Shown here in pieces: positions 17,928-26,104 of a stretch of DNA of 64,000 bases (the first letter of the stretch is position 1; each line of letters starts with the position of its first letter). Under the pieces are notes generated by a model, which worked only from the letters and a program-made list of their open reading frames with translations, did no database searches and was not told where the DNA came from. A program made the translations under genes and the position numbers. This DNA comes from Streptomyces sp. NBC_01717 (GTDB lineage: Bacteria; Actinomycetota; Actinomycetes; Streptomycetales; Streptomycetaceae): positions 8,747,001 to 8,811,000 of the forward strand of contig NZ_CP109178.1 of assembly GCF_036248255.1 (NCBI RefSeq). Reading direction: 5' to 3'.

Positions 17928-20615
17928 TCAGCGCAGCCGACGCAGATACGGGTCGTGGGCATGGCGCGGGACGAGCCGGACGCGGGCGTCGAGCGTCGTG
18001 ATCCCGTGCGCCCCGGCGAGGACCGGGTTGAGGTCGACGTCGGCCAGCTGGGGCAGGTCCGAGGCCATTCGCGACAGCCGATGCAGCAGCTGCTCCAGAG
18101 CACCGAGGTCGGCGGTGGGACGGCCGGCGTAGCCGAACAGCAGCGGGGAGCAGCGTGGCGAGGTCAGCAGGTCGTGCGCGTCGAGCTCCGTCAGCGGGGC
18201 CAGCCGGGCCGCATGGTCGGCGAGCAGTTCGGTCGCCGTACCGCCCAGCCCGAACACCACGAGGGGTCCGAAGACCTCGTCCTGGACGACCCCGGCGAAC
18301 AGTTCGGTGCCGCGTTCGGCGAGTGGCTGGATGACCACCCCAGTCATCCGGTCACCGAACCGGGTGACCAGATCACGGTGAGCGGCTCTGATCTGGGAGG
18401 CGTTGTGCAGGTCCAGGTGGAGGGCGTGCTGCTCGCTCTTGTGCAGCAACCCTGGCCAGTAGGCCTTCATCACGACGCGCCCGTCAGGCCCTGCGAGTCG
18501 CTCGGCCGCGTCGACGGCCTCGTCCTCGTCCCGGGCCCACGCCCAGGGGATCTGAGGGATGCCATAGCAGGCGAGGAGCGCCGCGGTCGCCTGCGGATCC
18601 AGCCAGCCACCTTTCGGGTTGCCGTCCAGATATGCGGCGGCGAGATCCCGTGCGCGGCCGGTCTCCACGCTCGGCAAATCGGGTACTGAACTCGGTAGCC
18701 GGGAGAGCCAGTCGGCGCGGGCGGCGGTGTGGGCGAGGGCACGGGCGGCGTCCTCGGCGTCCGAGTACGCGGGGACGGTGCTCTCGTCGGCCGCCGGTAG
18801 AAGTTCGACACGGGCCGCCTGGGCAGGCAGGACCGCGACGACCGGACGGGGGAGCGGCTCTGGGGCCGATGTCAGGGCGCGTACCAGGTCCTCGCCGGTG
18901 GCCGCGGCGACAGCAGTGGGGACCAGCGCGACGAGCACGGCGTTCACGGCGCCGTGCCGGGCCAGGAGGCTGACGCACGCCTGTAGTTGCTTTTCGCCGA
19001 CCGCCGCAGTGACGTCCACGGGATTGGTGGCGGTGGCACCATCCGGCAGTAGGCCAAGAAGCTCGTCCACCAGGTCGGCGCTGAGCGCCGGGACGACGAG
19101 CCCGGCGTCCGTGCACGCGTCCGCGGCCAGGACTCCCGCTCCCCCTGCATTGCTCACAACAACGACCTTGGTACCTGCGGCCAGGGGCTGTGCATGCAGC
19201 AGGGCAGCGGTGTCCAGGAGCTCGCCGATGGTGCGGGTGGCAGTAATACCCGCCTGGGTGAACAGAGCCTGCCGGGTCATGGTCGGGGTGGCCGCCGCCG
19301 CGGTGTGGGAGGCTGCGGCGCGCCGGCCGGCCTCGGATCGGCCGGCGTCCACGGTGAGTATCGGCATTGCCCGGGCCACTCGGCGGGCAGTGCGCGAGAA
19401 GGCACGGGGGTTGCCGAAGGATTCCAGATGCAGCAGCGCCAGGTCCGTGTGCCCGTCGCTCTCCCACCACTGGAGCATGTCGTTACCGCTGACGTCGTAC
19501 TTGTCGCCGAGCGAGACGAAGCTGGACGCGCCGATGCCGAGGCGGGCGAGGCCGTCCAGCAGCGCGATGCCGACACCGCCTGATTGCACGGCGACTCCAG
19601 CGGTTCCCGGTCCGGGATGGCGGGCAGCGAAGGTCGCGTCGAGACGTACGCGGTCCTCCGTGTTGGCGAGCCCTAGGCAGTTGGGACCAACCAGTCGCAT
19701 ACCGTGGCGCCGGCACGAGCCCATCAGGCCCGCGGCCTGGTGCGTGTTCAGTCCCGCAGAGACCACGAGCAAGGCTCGCACGCCAGCCTTCCCGCACTCC
19801 TCTGCCACTCCGTCGACGTACGCGGCCGGTATGGCGATCACGGCCAGGTCAGGCACCTGCGGCAGATCGGCGACGGAGCTGTAGGCGTGTACTCCGGCGA
19901 CGGCTGCCGCTTCGGGGTGTACGGCGTAGACCAGCCCGGTGTAGGAGCTGGTGCGGATGTTCCTCAGGATCGCCCGCCCTACGGAGCCTGGCTTGCGTCC
20001 GGCACCGATCACCACAACGGCCCTCGGCCGCAGCAGCGGCTGCAGGCTGACGACGTCGGCGACCCGGCCCCGGATCTCGACGGCATTCAGGTAGGTGTTG
20101 TCCTCGGTGAGTTCGACCGTGCAGTGCACCTCAGGACCGTCGAAGTGACTGGTGACGCGCAGCCCCAGGTCGTGGAAGACCTTCAGCACATCGTGATTCT
20201 CGGCCAGGGCCTCCGCGCTGAACGCCGTCACCCCTGCCGTACGGGCCGCGTCCGCCAGGTGTTCCAGCAACAGCGTCGCCACACCCCGGCGGTGCCACCC
20301 ATCGGCGACGGCCACCGAGATCTCGGCGGTGCTTCCTGGTGGCAGGACCTCGTATTCCGCCAGGCCTACCAGATGTCCCGCGTATTCAGCTGCTAGCGCG
20401 CGGTAGCCAGGCCGCTCACCCGCTGCCACGCGGTCGGCGGCCTTCCCTGCGGAGGCGGGGTTGGCGGAGAAGAACCGCAGCCGCAGATTCTCCGGCGACA
20501 TCTCCTGGTACAGCCGTAGCACTTCTTCGCGGTCCGCCGACCCCGCCTGGCGAATCCGTACGGTGGTGCCGTCGCCTAGCAGTGCGTGCACCGGGGCTTC
20601 CTTGGTGCCGGTCAT
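17928..20615 (-). CDS. GNAT acetyltransferase fused to ADP-forming acyl-CoA synthetase-like protein
   Basis: An 895-residue fusion. Residues 10-165 are a GNAT acetyltransferase (MSPENLRLRFFSANP; GWHRRGVATLLLEHLADAAR is the acetyl-CoA loop). Then come a CoA-binding domain (about 185-285; VVVIGAGRKPGSVGRAIL), succinyl-CoA-ligase-like domains (about 300-610, with AASHTAAAATP), and a C-terminal ATP-grasp domain (about 670-895; GGWLDPQATAALLACYGIPQ). Related Pat-type proteins acetylate lysines of acyl-CoA synthetases; the ligase part often serves as a sensor. Here the GNAT domain is N-terminal. ATG 20615 has a GGAAGGAG site. A DosR-like palindrome lies at 20698. Confidence 0.9.
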   Translation of the reverse strand: MTGTKEAPVHALLGDGTTVRIRQAGSADREEVLRLYQEMSPENLRLRFFSANPASAGKAADRVAAGERPGYRALAAEYAGHLVGLAEYEVLPPGSTAEISVAVADGWHRRGVATLLLEHLADAARTAGVTAFSAEALAENHDVLKVFHDLGLRVTSHFDGPEVHCTVELTEDNTYLNAVEIRGRVADVVSLQPLLRPRAVVVIGAGRKPGSVGRAILRNIRTSSYTGLVYAVHPEAAAVAGVHAYSSVADLPQVPDLAVIAIPAAYVDGVAEECGKAGVRALLVVSAGLNTHQAAGLMGSCRRHGMRLVGPNCLGLANTEDRVRLDATFAARHPGPGTAGVAVQSGGVGIALLDGLARLGIGASSFVSLGDKYDVSGNDMLQWWESDGHTDLALLHLESFGNPRAFSRTARRVARAMPILTVDAGRSEAGRRAAASHTAAAATPTMTRQALFTQAGITATRTIGELLDTAALLHAQPLAAGTKVVVVSNAGGAGVLAADACTDAGLVVPALSADLVDELLGLLPDGATATNPVDVTAAVGEKQLQACVSLLARHGAVNAVLVALVPTAVAAATGEDLVRALTSAPEPLPRPVVAVLPAQAARVELLPAADESTVPAYSDAEDAARALAHTAARADWLSRLPSSVPDLPSVETGRARDLAAAYLDGNPKGGWLDPQATAALLACYGIPQIPWAWARDEDEAVDAAERLAGPDGRVVMKAYWPGLLHKSEQHALHLDLHNASQIRAAHRDLVTRFGDRMTGVVIQPLAERGTELFAGVVQDEVFGPLVVFGLGGTATELLADHAARLAPLTELDAHDLLTSPRCSPLLFGYAGRPTADLGALEQLLHRLSRMASDLPQLADVDLNPVLAGAHGITTLDARVRLVPRHAHDPYLRRLR

Positions 20616-20697
20616 CGCAAGATCTCCTTCCGGACGCTTCCTCTCCAGTGTTCGGCGCGTGCTCCGTGGGCCACAGGGGCTGAGCGGGTAAGCGGCG

Positions 20698-20711
20698 GGG
20701 CCGAGTGGCCC
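20698..20711. promoter_or_regulatory. DosR-box-like palindrome upstream of the GNAT/acyl-CoA ligase gene
   Basis: GGGCCGAGTGGCCC is the third copy of the 5-4-5 palindrome, 83 bases upstream of the ATG at 20615. I do not see a clear -10 element at the expected spacing, so the promoter geometry is less convincing than at 1589 and 6999. The surrounding gap 20616-21070 holds no gene. It contains a GGGGC-AA-GCCCC hairpin near 20935 that could terminate the transposition operon. Confidence 0.45.
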
Positions 20712-21070
20712 CAGTGCCCCGCCTGTGCGGTCCACACCGAGGCGCATTGGCCGGGCGGGCTTGGTAGACGTGGCAGCCGTGTCTGCGGAGAGGCTCACCC
20801 GGGGTGATCGTTAGGAGCACCGGTCGAGCCGAAGCCAGGCTGTCGGTGGCGCCTGGCCGGATGGGGCATGCAGTACCGGTGAAACTATCCGCACACGTTC
20901 CCAAGATTCGAGAAGGGTGTTCCCGGGGCAGTCTGGGGCAAGCCCCTGATCTGCTGCTTCGTAATTTTCATCAAGGCCCGCCGGTGTCCTGGGCGGCGCA
21001 CACAGCAGCTCCACCGCGGAACACCGCCCAGGTGAAAGGCACTGTCAAGTGTCGGGTTCAGTGGCCGATC

Positions 21071-22963
21071 TCAGCAGGTTTCGGCCGGGTACGGCTGGAT
21101 TGGACCATGGTCGAAGGTAGTGGCGAGATGCTCGGCGTAGTGGTCGATTCGGCGCAGGAGCTCGATTTTGCTGCCCTTGCGGTTGGCCGGTGTCACGAGC
21201 TGGGCGATCGACGCGGTCAGGGTCTGGGTGCTCTGCTGGGCGGCGCGCAGGGCGGTGGTCATGGGACTGTGCAGGTGGTCACCCTGGGTGACCACCGTCC
21301 AGATCAGGACGGTACCGGTGTCCCCGGTGGGAGAGCTGGCGCCGCAGCCGAGCCGGAGGTTTTGGGTCAGCACGGCCCAGTCGGAGTCGGGAAGCCGCCA
21401 GGGGGCCAGGGCACGGCGGCGTTCGGCGTAGTTCACACGGTCGGCGAGGGCGTCGAGGTCGTGGGCCACGGCCTCGACGGCATGGTCGAATACTGGCCAC
21501 AGCTTGCCGGGAGAGAGTTCGCGCTTGAGGACCTTGAGGCTCTGCTGGGCGGTGTTCCATGGGATCGCCAGAGTCTCGGCGCAATCGGGCCAGGCGCCTC
21601 CGGCCGCCATCTCGACCAGTTTGAGTGACGCTGCCCGGCGTAGGTGGCGGGCAGTCCAACTGCCCAAAGGTGCCAGTTGTCGAGTGACCTCGGCAAAGTG
21701 GGCGTCGAACCAGAGTGTGGGCAGGAGCGCGGGGACCTCTTCGGAAGTGAAGCCGTCGGCGCGTGAGGGCAACCGGAGGCCGGATGAGCGGTGCCCACCC
21801 GCGTGGTAAAAGCCGTTGGTCTTGCGGGCGACGGCACGGGCCATGGCCGGGGTGAAGTCCCACCGGCGGAAGGCTGCCGCCGTGTTGGCGGGAATACGTT
21901 CGAACGCGGCTTCTGCCAAGGGCTGGACACGGTCTCGCAGGGCGGTTTCGTCGGCAGGGTCGTTGCCGAGCAGACTCTTGGCGGCCAGCAGGAGGGCTCC
22001 GCGTAGGGAACTGTCGGCTGGGGCGGCCCAGCGCGAGGTACGCCCCGGCCCTGGCCCGGGCCTGCCGGGGACGGTTGGCGCGGCGGATGCCACCACGTGC
22101 AGGTCGACCAGGGCGGCCAGGGCCGGGGAGCCGAGCAGGTCCGCGCCGGTTGGCCAGCTCAGCGTGATCAGGTGGGCGGCAGCGACCAGGTCGGTGAAGA
22201 AGGAGCCGGGTGCTCCGGGGGAAGAACTCCCGGGCGTGAGATGCCGGTCGATCAGCTGCTGCAGCGCAAGCAGGGACCGGAGATCGCCCGCCGTCAGGGT
22301 GCCGCTGCGGCTGGGGACCTGGTCCAGACGCGCCCCGCAGGTGCCCTTGGCCCACGCGGGGTGGGAGTGGCCCTTTGGACGTTGGCGGCATTGGGCGGGG
22401 TGAAGGTTGGCGAGTGAGTGCTGTGTGATCAGGCCGAGACGCTCGCCGCTGGCGTGCGCGTTGGCCGGGGTGTCGCAGCCGGGGCAGGCGGAGGTGAGCA
22501 GGCTGTGATGGTTGAGGCAGGCGAAGACGACGGGGAGGTGCCAGCGCAGCTTCCAGGCGCCGCCGAGGGCCTGTTGGGCCGGACTGCTGTCGCCGGCTAG
22601 GCACGAGGGGCAGTAGCGGCTGGAGAGGTCCCAGGCCCAGTGCCGCTGCGCGGCGGCGTGGTTGCGGCCGAAAGCCGCGGTGCCCTTGGCCAGCGGCGGG
22701 TAGGCGTCGGCCAGGTCAGCCAGGGTGAGCGCACGGGCTTCGCCGACGGTCAGGCGAGCGGCGCGGGCCAGGACGACGGCCCGGTCCTCGGGCAGCCCGG
22801 CAAGGTACCCGGCAGGCACCCGCCGTTGCGCGGTAACGAGTCCGCACAGGTGGGCGACGCGGCTTGGAGGCAGGTTCAGGCGGTAGGACAGCCGCAGCAG
22901 GAAGCCGCGCAGGGATTCCTCTGGCAGTGGGGCGAGGCTCCTGGCCAAGGCGCGGCCGGTCAT
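21071..22963 (-). CDS. tniQ: TniQ/TnsD-family target-selection protein (second copy)
   Basis: A 630-residue TniQ-domain protein, last gene of the transposition operon. The N-terminal segment ARSLAPLPEESLRGFLLRLS matches TniQ, followed by a zinc-ribbon pair YCPSCLAG and CLNHHSLLTSACPGC (about residues 110-155). The long C-terminal part probably includes DNA-binding helices that recognise the insertion site, as in TnsD. It is only distantly similar to the upstream TniQ, though the N-terminal layout is the same. ATG 22963 overlaps that gene's stop (ATGA); the frame is open for 102 codons upstream without similarity. Confidence 0.85.
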   Translation of the reverse strand: MTGRALARSLAPLPEESLRGFLLRLSYRLNLPPSRVAHLCGLVTAQRRVPAGYLAGLPEDRAVVLARAARLTVGEARALTLADLADAYPPLAKGTAAFGRNHAAAQRHWAWDLSSRYCPSCLAGDSSPAQQALGGAWKLRWHLPVVFACLNHHSLLTSACPGCDTPANAHASGERLGLITQHSLANLHPAQCRQRPKGHSHPAWAKGTCGARLDQVPSRSGTLTAGDLRSLLALQQLIDRHLTPGSSSPGAPGSFFTDLVAAAHLITLSWPTGADLLGSPALAALVDLHVVASAAPTVPGRPGPGPGRTSRWAAPADSSLRGALLLAAKSLLGNDPADETALRDRVQPLAEAAFERIPANTAAAFRRWDFTPAMARAVARKTNGFYHAGGHRSSGLRLPSRADGFTSEEVPALLPTLWFDAHFAEVTRQLAPLGSWTARHLRRAASLKLVEMAAGGAWPDCAETLAIPWNTAQQSLKVLKRELSPGKLWPVFDHAVEAVAHDLDALADRVNYAERRRALAPWRLPDSDWAVLTQNLRLGCGASSPTGDTGTVLIWTVVTQGDHLHSPMTTALRAAQQSTQTLTASIAQLVTPANRKGSKIELLRRIDHYAEHLATTFDHGPIQPYPAETC

Positions 22964-24837
22964 TGCGGTGCTTCCTGCACGGCCACGGAGATCGGCAGAT
23001 CGAGTCCTTGGTCGCAGGCCGTCGCGAGGCGTTCTGCGTGCCGTTGGAGGCGGTCGAGGAGCATGCGCCGTGACCGGCGGCAACGGTCGGGGTTGTACAG
23101 CACGGTGACCTGACGGACCAGGTTTTCCGTCGTGGGAGCGGTACGTCGGCTGGTCAGGGCAGGGCTGCAGAGGTAGCTGGCCTGGTTCACGGCGCTCCAG
23201 ACGACGGCTTCGCCCAGGCGCGGGTCCCCCTTCTGTGCCAGTTGTTCGAGACGGGGAAGTCCAGCGCACAGCCGCTGCCAGTCCTCAGTGGTCAGCTTCC
23301 AGTCCGCCGTCAGCCGCCGCCGACGGGCGTAGTCGATGCGCTTGTCGCAGGCGTCGAGGTCCCGGGCCACCCGGTCGACCGACTCTTCGAACGCCAGCCA
23401 TAGGCCGGAGTCCGCCAGCTCGCGGCCCAGGACGTTCATGGTGCGCTTGGCGCTCCCTGCAGGAATCCCCAGGGCAGGTGCGCAGTCGCGCCATTTCCTG
23501 CCGCATGCCAGCTCGGCGAGCCGGAGTGACCCGCCCTGCCTCAGTTGATGCTCCAACCGTCTGGTCATCCGGGGCATCTTCTGTGTCAGAGCCGGGAAAT
23601 GTACGTCGAGCCAGCTTTGCGGCAGAAGGGGTGGGACCTCCTCGATCCGGAACAGGTGACCGGGCAAGGAGTACCGATTGGCGACGCGCCGCTGGAAGCC
23701 GTGGATCCGCGGCGCGGCGGCGCGCAACAGAACAGCAGAGACGTCGCTGCGGGTGAACAGCTTGTCGGCGATCGAGGTCGATCGCCGGTACGCCTCGCGG
23801 GTCAGCGGCTCGATGCGCTCGCGCAGCGACGCCAGAGTTCGGTTGCCCAGGACGGTGTCGGCGGCCACGAGGAGGGCCGCGCTCCGGGCGGGTTCGCCGG
23901 GTGCGGACCGTCGCGCAGCGAACCCGGCGCCGGACCGGGCTCCCGAGTCGGAGATGTGCGCGTCGACCAGGTCGGCGAGGGCCGAGGACGGCAGGAAGGC
24001 GGCGCCCAGGGGCCAGGTCAGCGTGACGAGGTGTGCTGTCAGGACCAGGTCGGGGAAGAACGAGCGGTCCGCCGCTCCAGCGCTCCCACGCTGCTGCCCG
24101 GACTCCAGGTTCAGGTTCAGGTAGTGCTGCAGGGAAAGGACGCGTTCCAGATCCTCCTCGTGCAGAACAGTTGTGGAGGCGGCGGGCACGTCGAGGCGTC
24201 CGCCGCACGGTGTGTTGCGGGCACGCGGCGCGCGGGGTAGGCCGGGGGCGGGACTGCGGCACTGCAGCGGGTGCAGGCCCGGGACGTGCGGGAGCTGGAG
24301 CAGGTTGTAGCGACGGATGACGCGGCCGGTCAAGGGCTGCGCGCAGTGCGGGCAGGCGCACTCCAGCAACTGGCGGTGTACGGTGCAGGCGAAGACGATT
24401 GGCAGGTGCCAGCGTAACTGCCAGGGGCCGCCGAAGGCGGACTGTATCGTGCTGCCATCGCCGGCCAGGCACTGTGGGCAGTAGCGACCGACCGGGTTCG
24501 TGGCCCAGTTGACGTGGGATTTGAGCCCGGGGGCCGAGGTGGCGCAGGCCCGCAGTTTGGCCAGCGGGGGGTATGAGGCCGTGAACCCCCGAAGGGTGAG
24601 GCCCTCGACCTCCTCGTCGGTCAGGTGCGCGGCGCGGGCGAACTTGCGTGCGGTGTCGGCGGGTAGTCCGCGCAGTTGCTCCTGGGGGATGCTGTCGCTG
24701 CGGCAGGCTAGCCCGCACAGGGTCGCTACACGGTGGGGAGTCAGCCTCAGCCGGTAGGACAGCCGCAGCAGGAAGCCGGCCATGGACTCTCCCGGTAGGG
24801 GGGCAAGACTTCGGGCCAACGGCCCCGGCTGGGTCAT
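22960..24837 (-). CDS. tniQ: TniQ/TnsD-family target-selection protein (first copy)
   Basis: A 625-residue TniQ-domain protein beginning ARSLAPLPGESMAGFLLRLS, with zinc-ribbon motifs YCPQCLAGDGS and CTVHRQLLECACPHC. The C-terminal half has helix-rich repeats, including the GRKWRDCAPALGIPAGSAKR segment that also has a counterpart in the second TniQ (GGAWPDCAETLAIPWNTAQQ). Both copies therefore come from an old duplication and may act as a pair or recognise different targets. Starts at ATG 24837, overlapping the ATPase gene by 4 bases. Confidence 0.86.
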   Translation of the reverse strand: MTQPGPLARSLAPLPGESMAGFLLRLSYRLRLTPHRVATLCGLACRSDSIPQEQLRGLPADTARKFARAAHLTDEEVEGLTLRGFTASYPPLAKLRACATSAPGLKSHVNWATNPVGRYCPQCLAGDGSTIQSAFGGPWQLRWHLPIVFACTVHRQLLECACPHCAQPLTGRVIRRYNLLQLPHVPGLHPLQCRSPAPGLPRAPRARNTPCGGRLDVPAASTTVLHEEDLERVLSLQHYLNLNLESGQQRGSAGAADRSFFPDLVLTAHLVTLTWPLGAAFLPSSALADLVDAHISDSGARSGAGFAARRSAPGEPARSAALLVAADTVLGNRTLASLRERIEPLTREAYRRSTSIADKLFTRSDVSAVLLRAAAPRIHGFQRRVANRYSLPGHLFRIEEVPPLLPQSWLDVHFPALTQKMPRMTRRLEHQLRQGGSLRLAELACGRKWRDCAPALGIPAGSAKRTMNVLGRELADSGLWLAFEESVDRVARDLDACDKRIDYARRRRLTADWKLTTEDWQRLCAGLPRLEQLAQKGDPRLGEAVVWSAVNQASYLCSPALTSRRTAPTTENLVRQVTVLYNPDRCRRSRRMLLDRLQRHAERLATACDQGLDLPISVAVQEAPQ

Positions 24838-26096
24838 ACGGCCGACTCCGCTGCCGGGCCGTCGTCGTCGAAGACGGTGTTGCGACTCCGCGCCTTTTGG
24901 GGCGGCTTGGAGCGCACCGGCGGGATCACCGGCTGCTCACCCGATTCCGCGTCCAGGTCCGCCAGGTCGGTGGGGGAGATCGCGCAGCGGTCCAGGAGCG
25001 TGCGGGTCAGCCGCTCGCTGCCATTCTCGATAGCCAGCCGACAGCCCCTCTGAATGAGCTTCTCCAGCAGCCCGACGACTCCGTTGGTGCGTTGGAAAAG
25101 GTACTCCGGCATGTCCTGCTCGGTCAGCATGCCTGCTGTGTCGTGCAGCAGCCGCACGCACTTCTCCAGCCCCCGCAGATGGACGATCCAGGCGTTGATT
25201 CCGGCCGGGGTCTCGTAGCTGAACGGGTCCAGGTGGACCAGTTCGAAGCGGCGCTCGTGCTGGGTAGCGGCCAGGTCGTTGGGGCTGCGGCCGCGGTCCT
25301 TGATAGGCGGGAAGACCCACTGCTTGGTGGCCGGGTCCAGGCGCCCCCGGCGCAACAGGCCGGAGGTGGGGATGCCGACGCCGACCAGGATCAGGGTCAC
25401 AGTCATGCTCATCATCTCCAGCAGCAGGTCCAAGACGTCCTGGTCGGCCTCCCGATGGAGCTTGAGACGGGTGATGTCGTCGATCACCAGCGCTTTGGTG
25501 CCGTGCTCGGCGAGGGCGTCGTGGACAGTGCGGACCAGGTCCTCCAGGCGCATTCCCTTGTAGTCCTCGCCGAAGTAGTCCAGGATCCGCTTGCAGGTGG
25601 AGATCGGCGTCGCCTTGACCGGGCAGCGCACATAGGCGACCGGCGCGACCAGGTCCCTGGTGCCCATGACGGCGCCCGGGTTGAGGTAGTTGTTCACCTT
25701 CAGCCACTCCTCCTCGAAAGCTGCCAGCGCCTCGCAGACCGTCTCGGTCTTGCCCTGCGCTCCACCGCCGTTGACCATGACCCCGGTGCGGATACCGGCC
25801 TTGTGACTGAACGCCCCGTCCTCGATCCGGGCCTTCACCGTCCACCCCACCGCCTCGCTCATCGGAGTGCCCTGCACCGGCAGACTGCTGTGAGTGGCCA
25901 GCCGGTGCAGGTTGTGGATATGGCGCCGACGCGGAGTCAGATCGGCGTACTGGGCCATCGTCAGCACGGGGGCCGGCACGAACAGGTCGCGGGTGCACCG
26001 CCAGCGCTGGAACCCCTCGACCCGGGTGCGGTCGATCGGGGGACCGGGCAGGAACGAGGCCCCGGCTCGGGGTTCTTGGTCCTTCAAGTCGCTCAT
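24834..26096 (-). CDS. tniB: TniB/TnsC-like AAA+ ATPase
   Basis: A 420-residue ATPase that in Tn7-like systems links target selection (TniQ) to the transposase. Walker A is NGGGAQGKTET (about residues 109-119) and Walker B KALVIDDITR (about 201-210); a sensor segment LILVGVGIPTSGLL follows. The N-terminal 100 residues may contact TnsB and the C-terminal tail is basic and disordered. Two adjacent ATGs are possible (26099 and 26096); the second is better spaced from AGGGAG. Eight bases after the tnsB stop. Confidence 0.88.
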   Translation of the reverse strand: MSDLKDQEPRAGASFLPGPPIDRTRVEGFQRWRCTRDLFVPAPVLTMAQYADLTPRRRHIHNLHRLATHSSLPVQGTPMSEAVGWTVKARIEDGAFSHKAGIRTGVMVNGGGAQGKTETVCEALAAFEEEWLKVNNYLNPGAVMGTRDLVAPVAYVRCPVKATPISTCKRILDYFGEDYKGMRLEDLVRTVHDALAEHGTKALVIDDITRLKLHREADQDVLDLLLEMMSMTVTLILVGVGIPTSGLLRRGRLDPATKQWVFPPIKDRGRSPNDLAATQHERRFELVHLDPFSYETPAGINAWIVHLRGLEKCVRLLHDTAGMLTEQDMPEYLFQRTNGVVGLLEKLIQRGCRLAIENGSERLTRTLLDRCAISPTDLADLDAESGEQPVIPPVRSKPPQKARSRNTVFDDDGPAAESAV

Positions 26097-26104
26097 CATG
26101 CTCC

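Noticed and set aside
21043..21066. TGTCAAG-type sequence as the left end of the Tn7-like element
   Set aside because: It resembles the start of the repeats at 29702 and 29956 but in the same orientation, not inverted as a transposon end requires; it is not claimed as a boundary.
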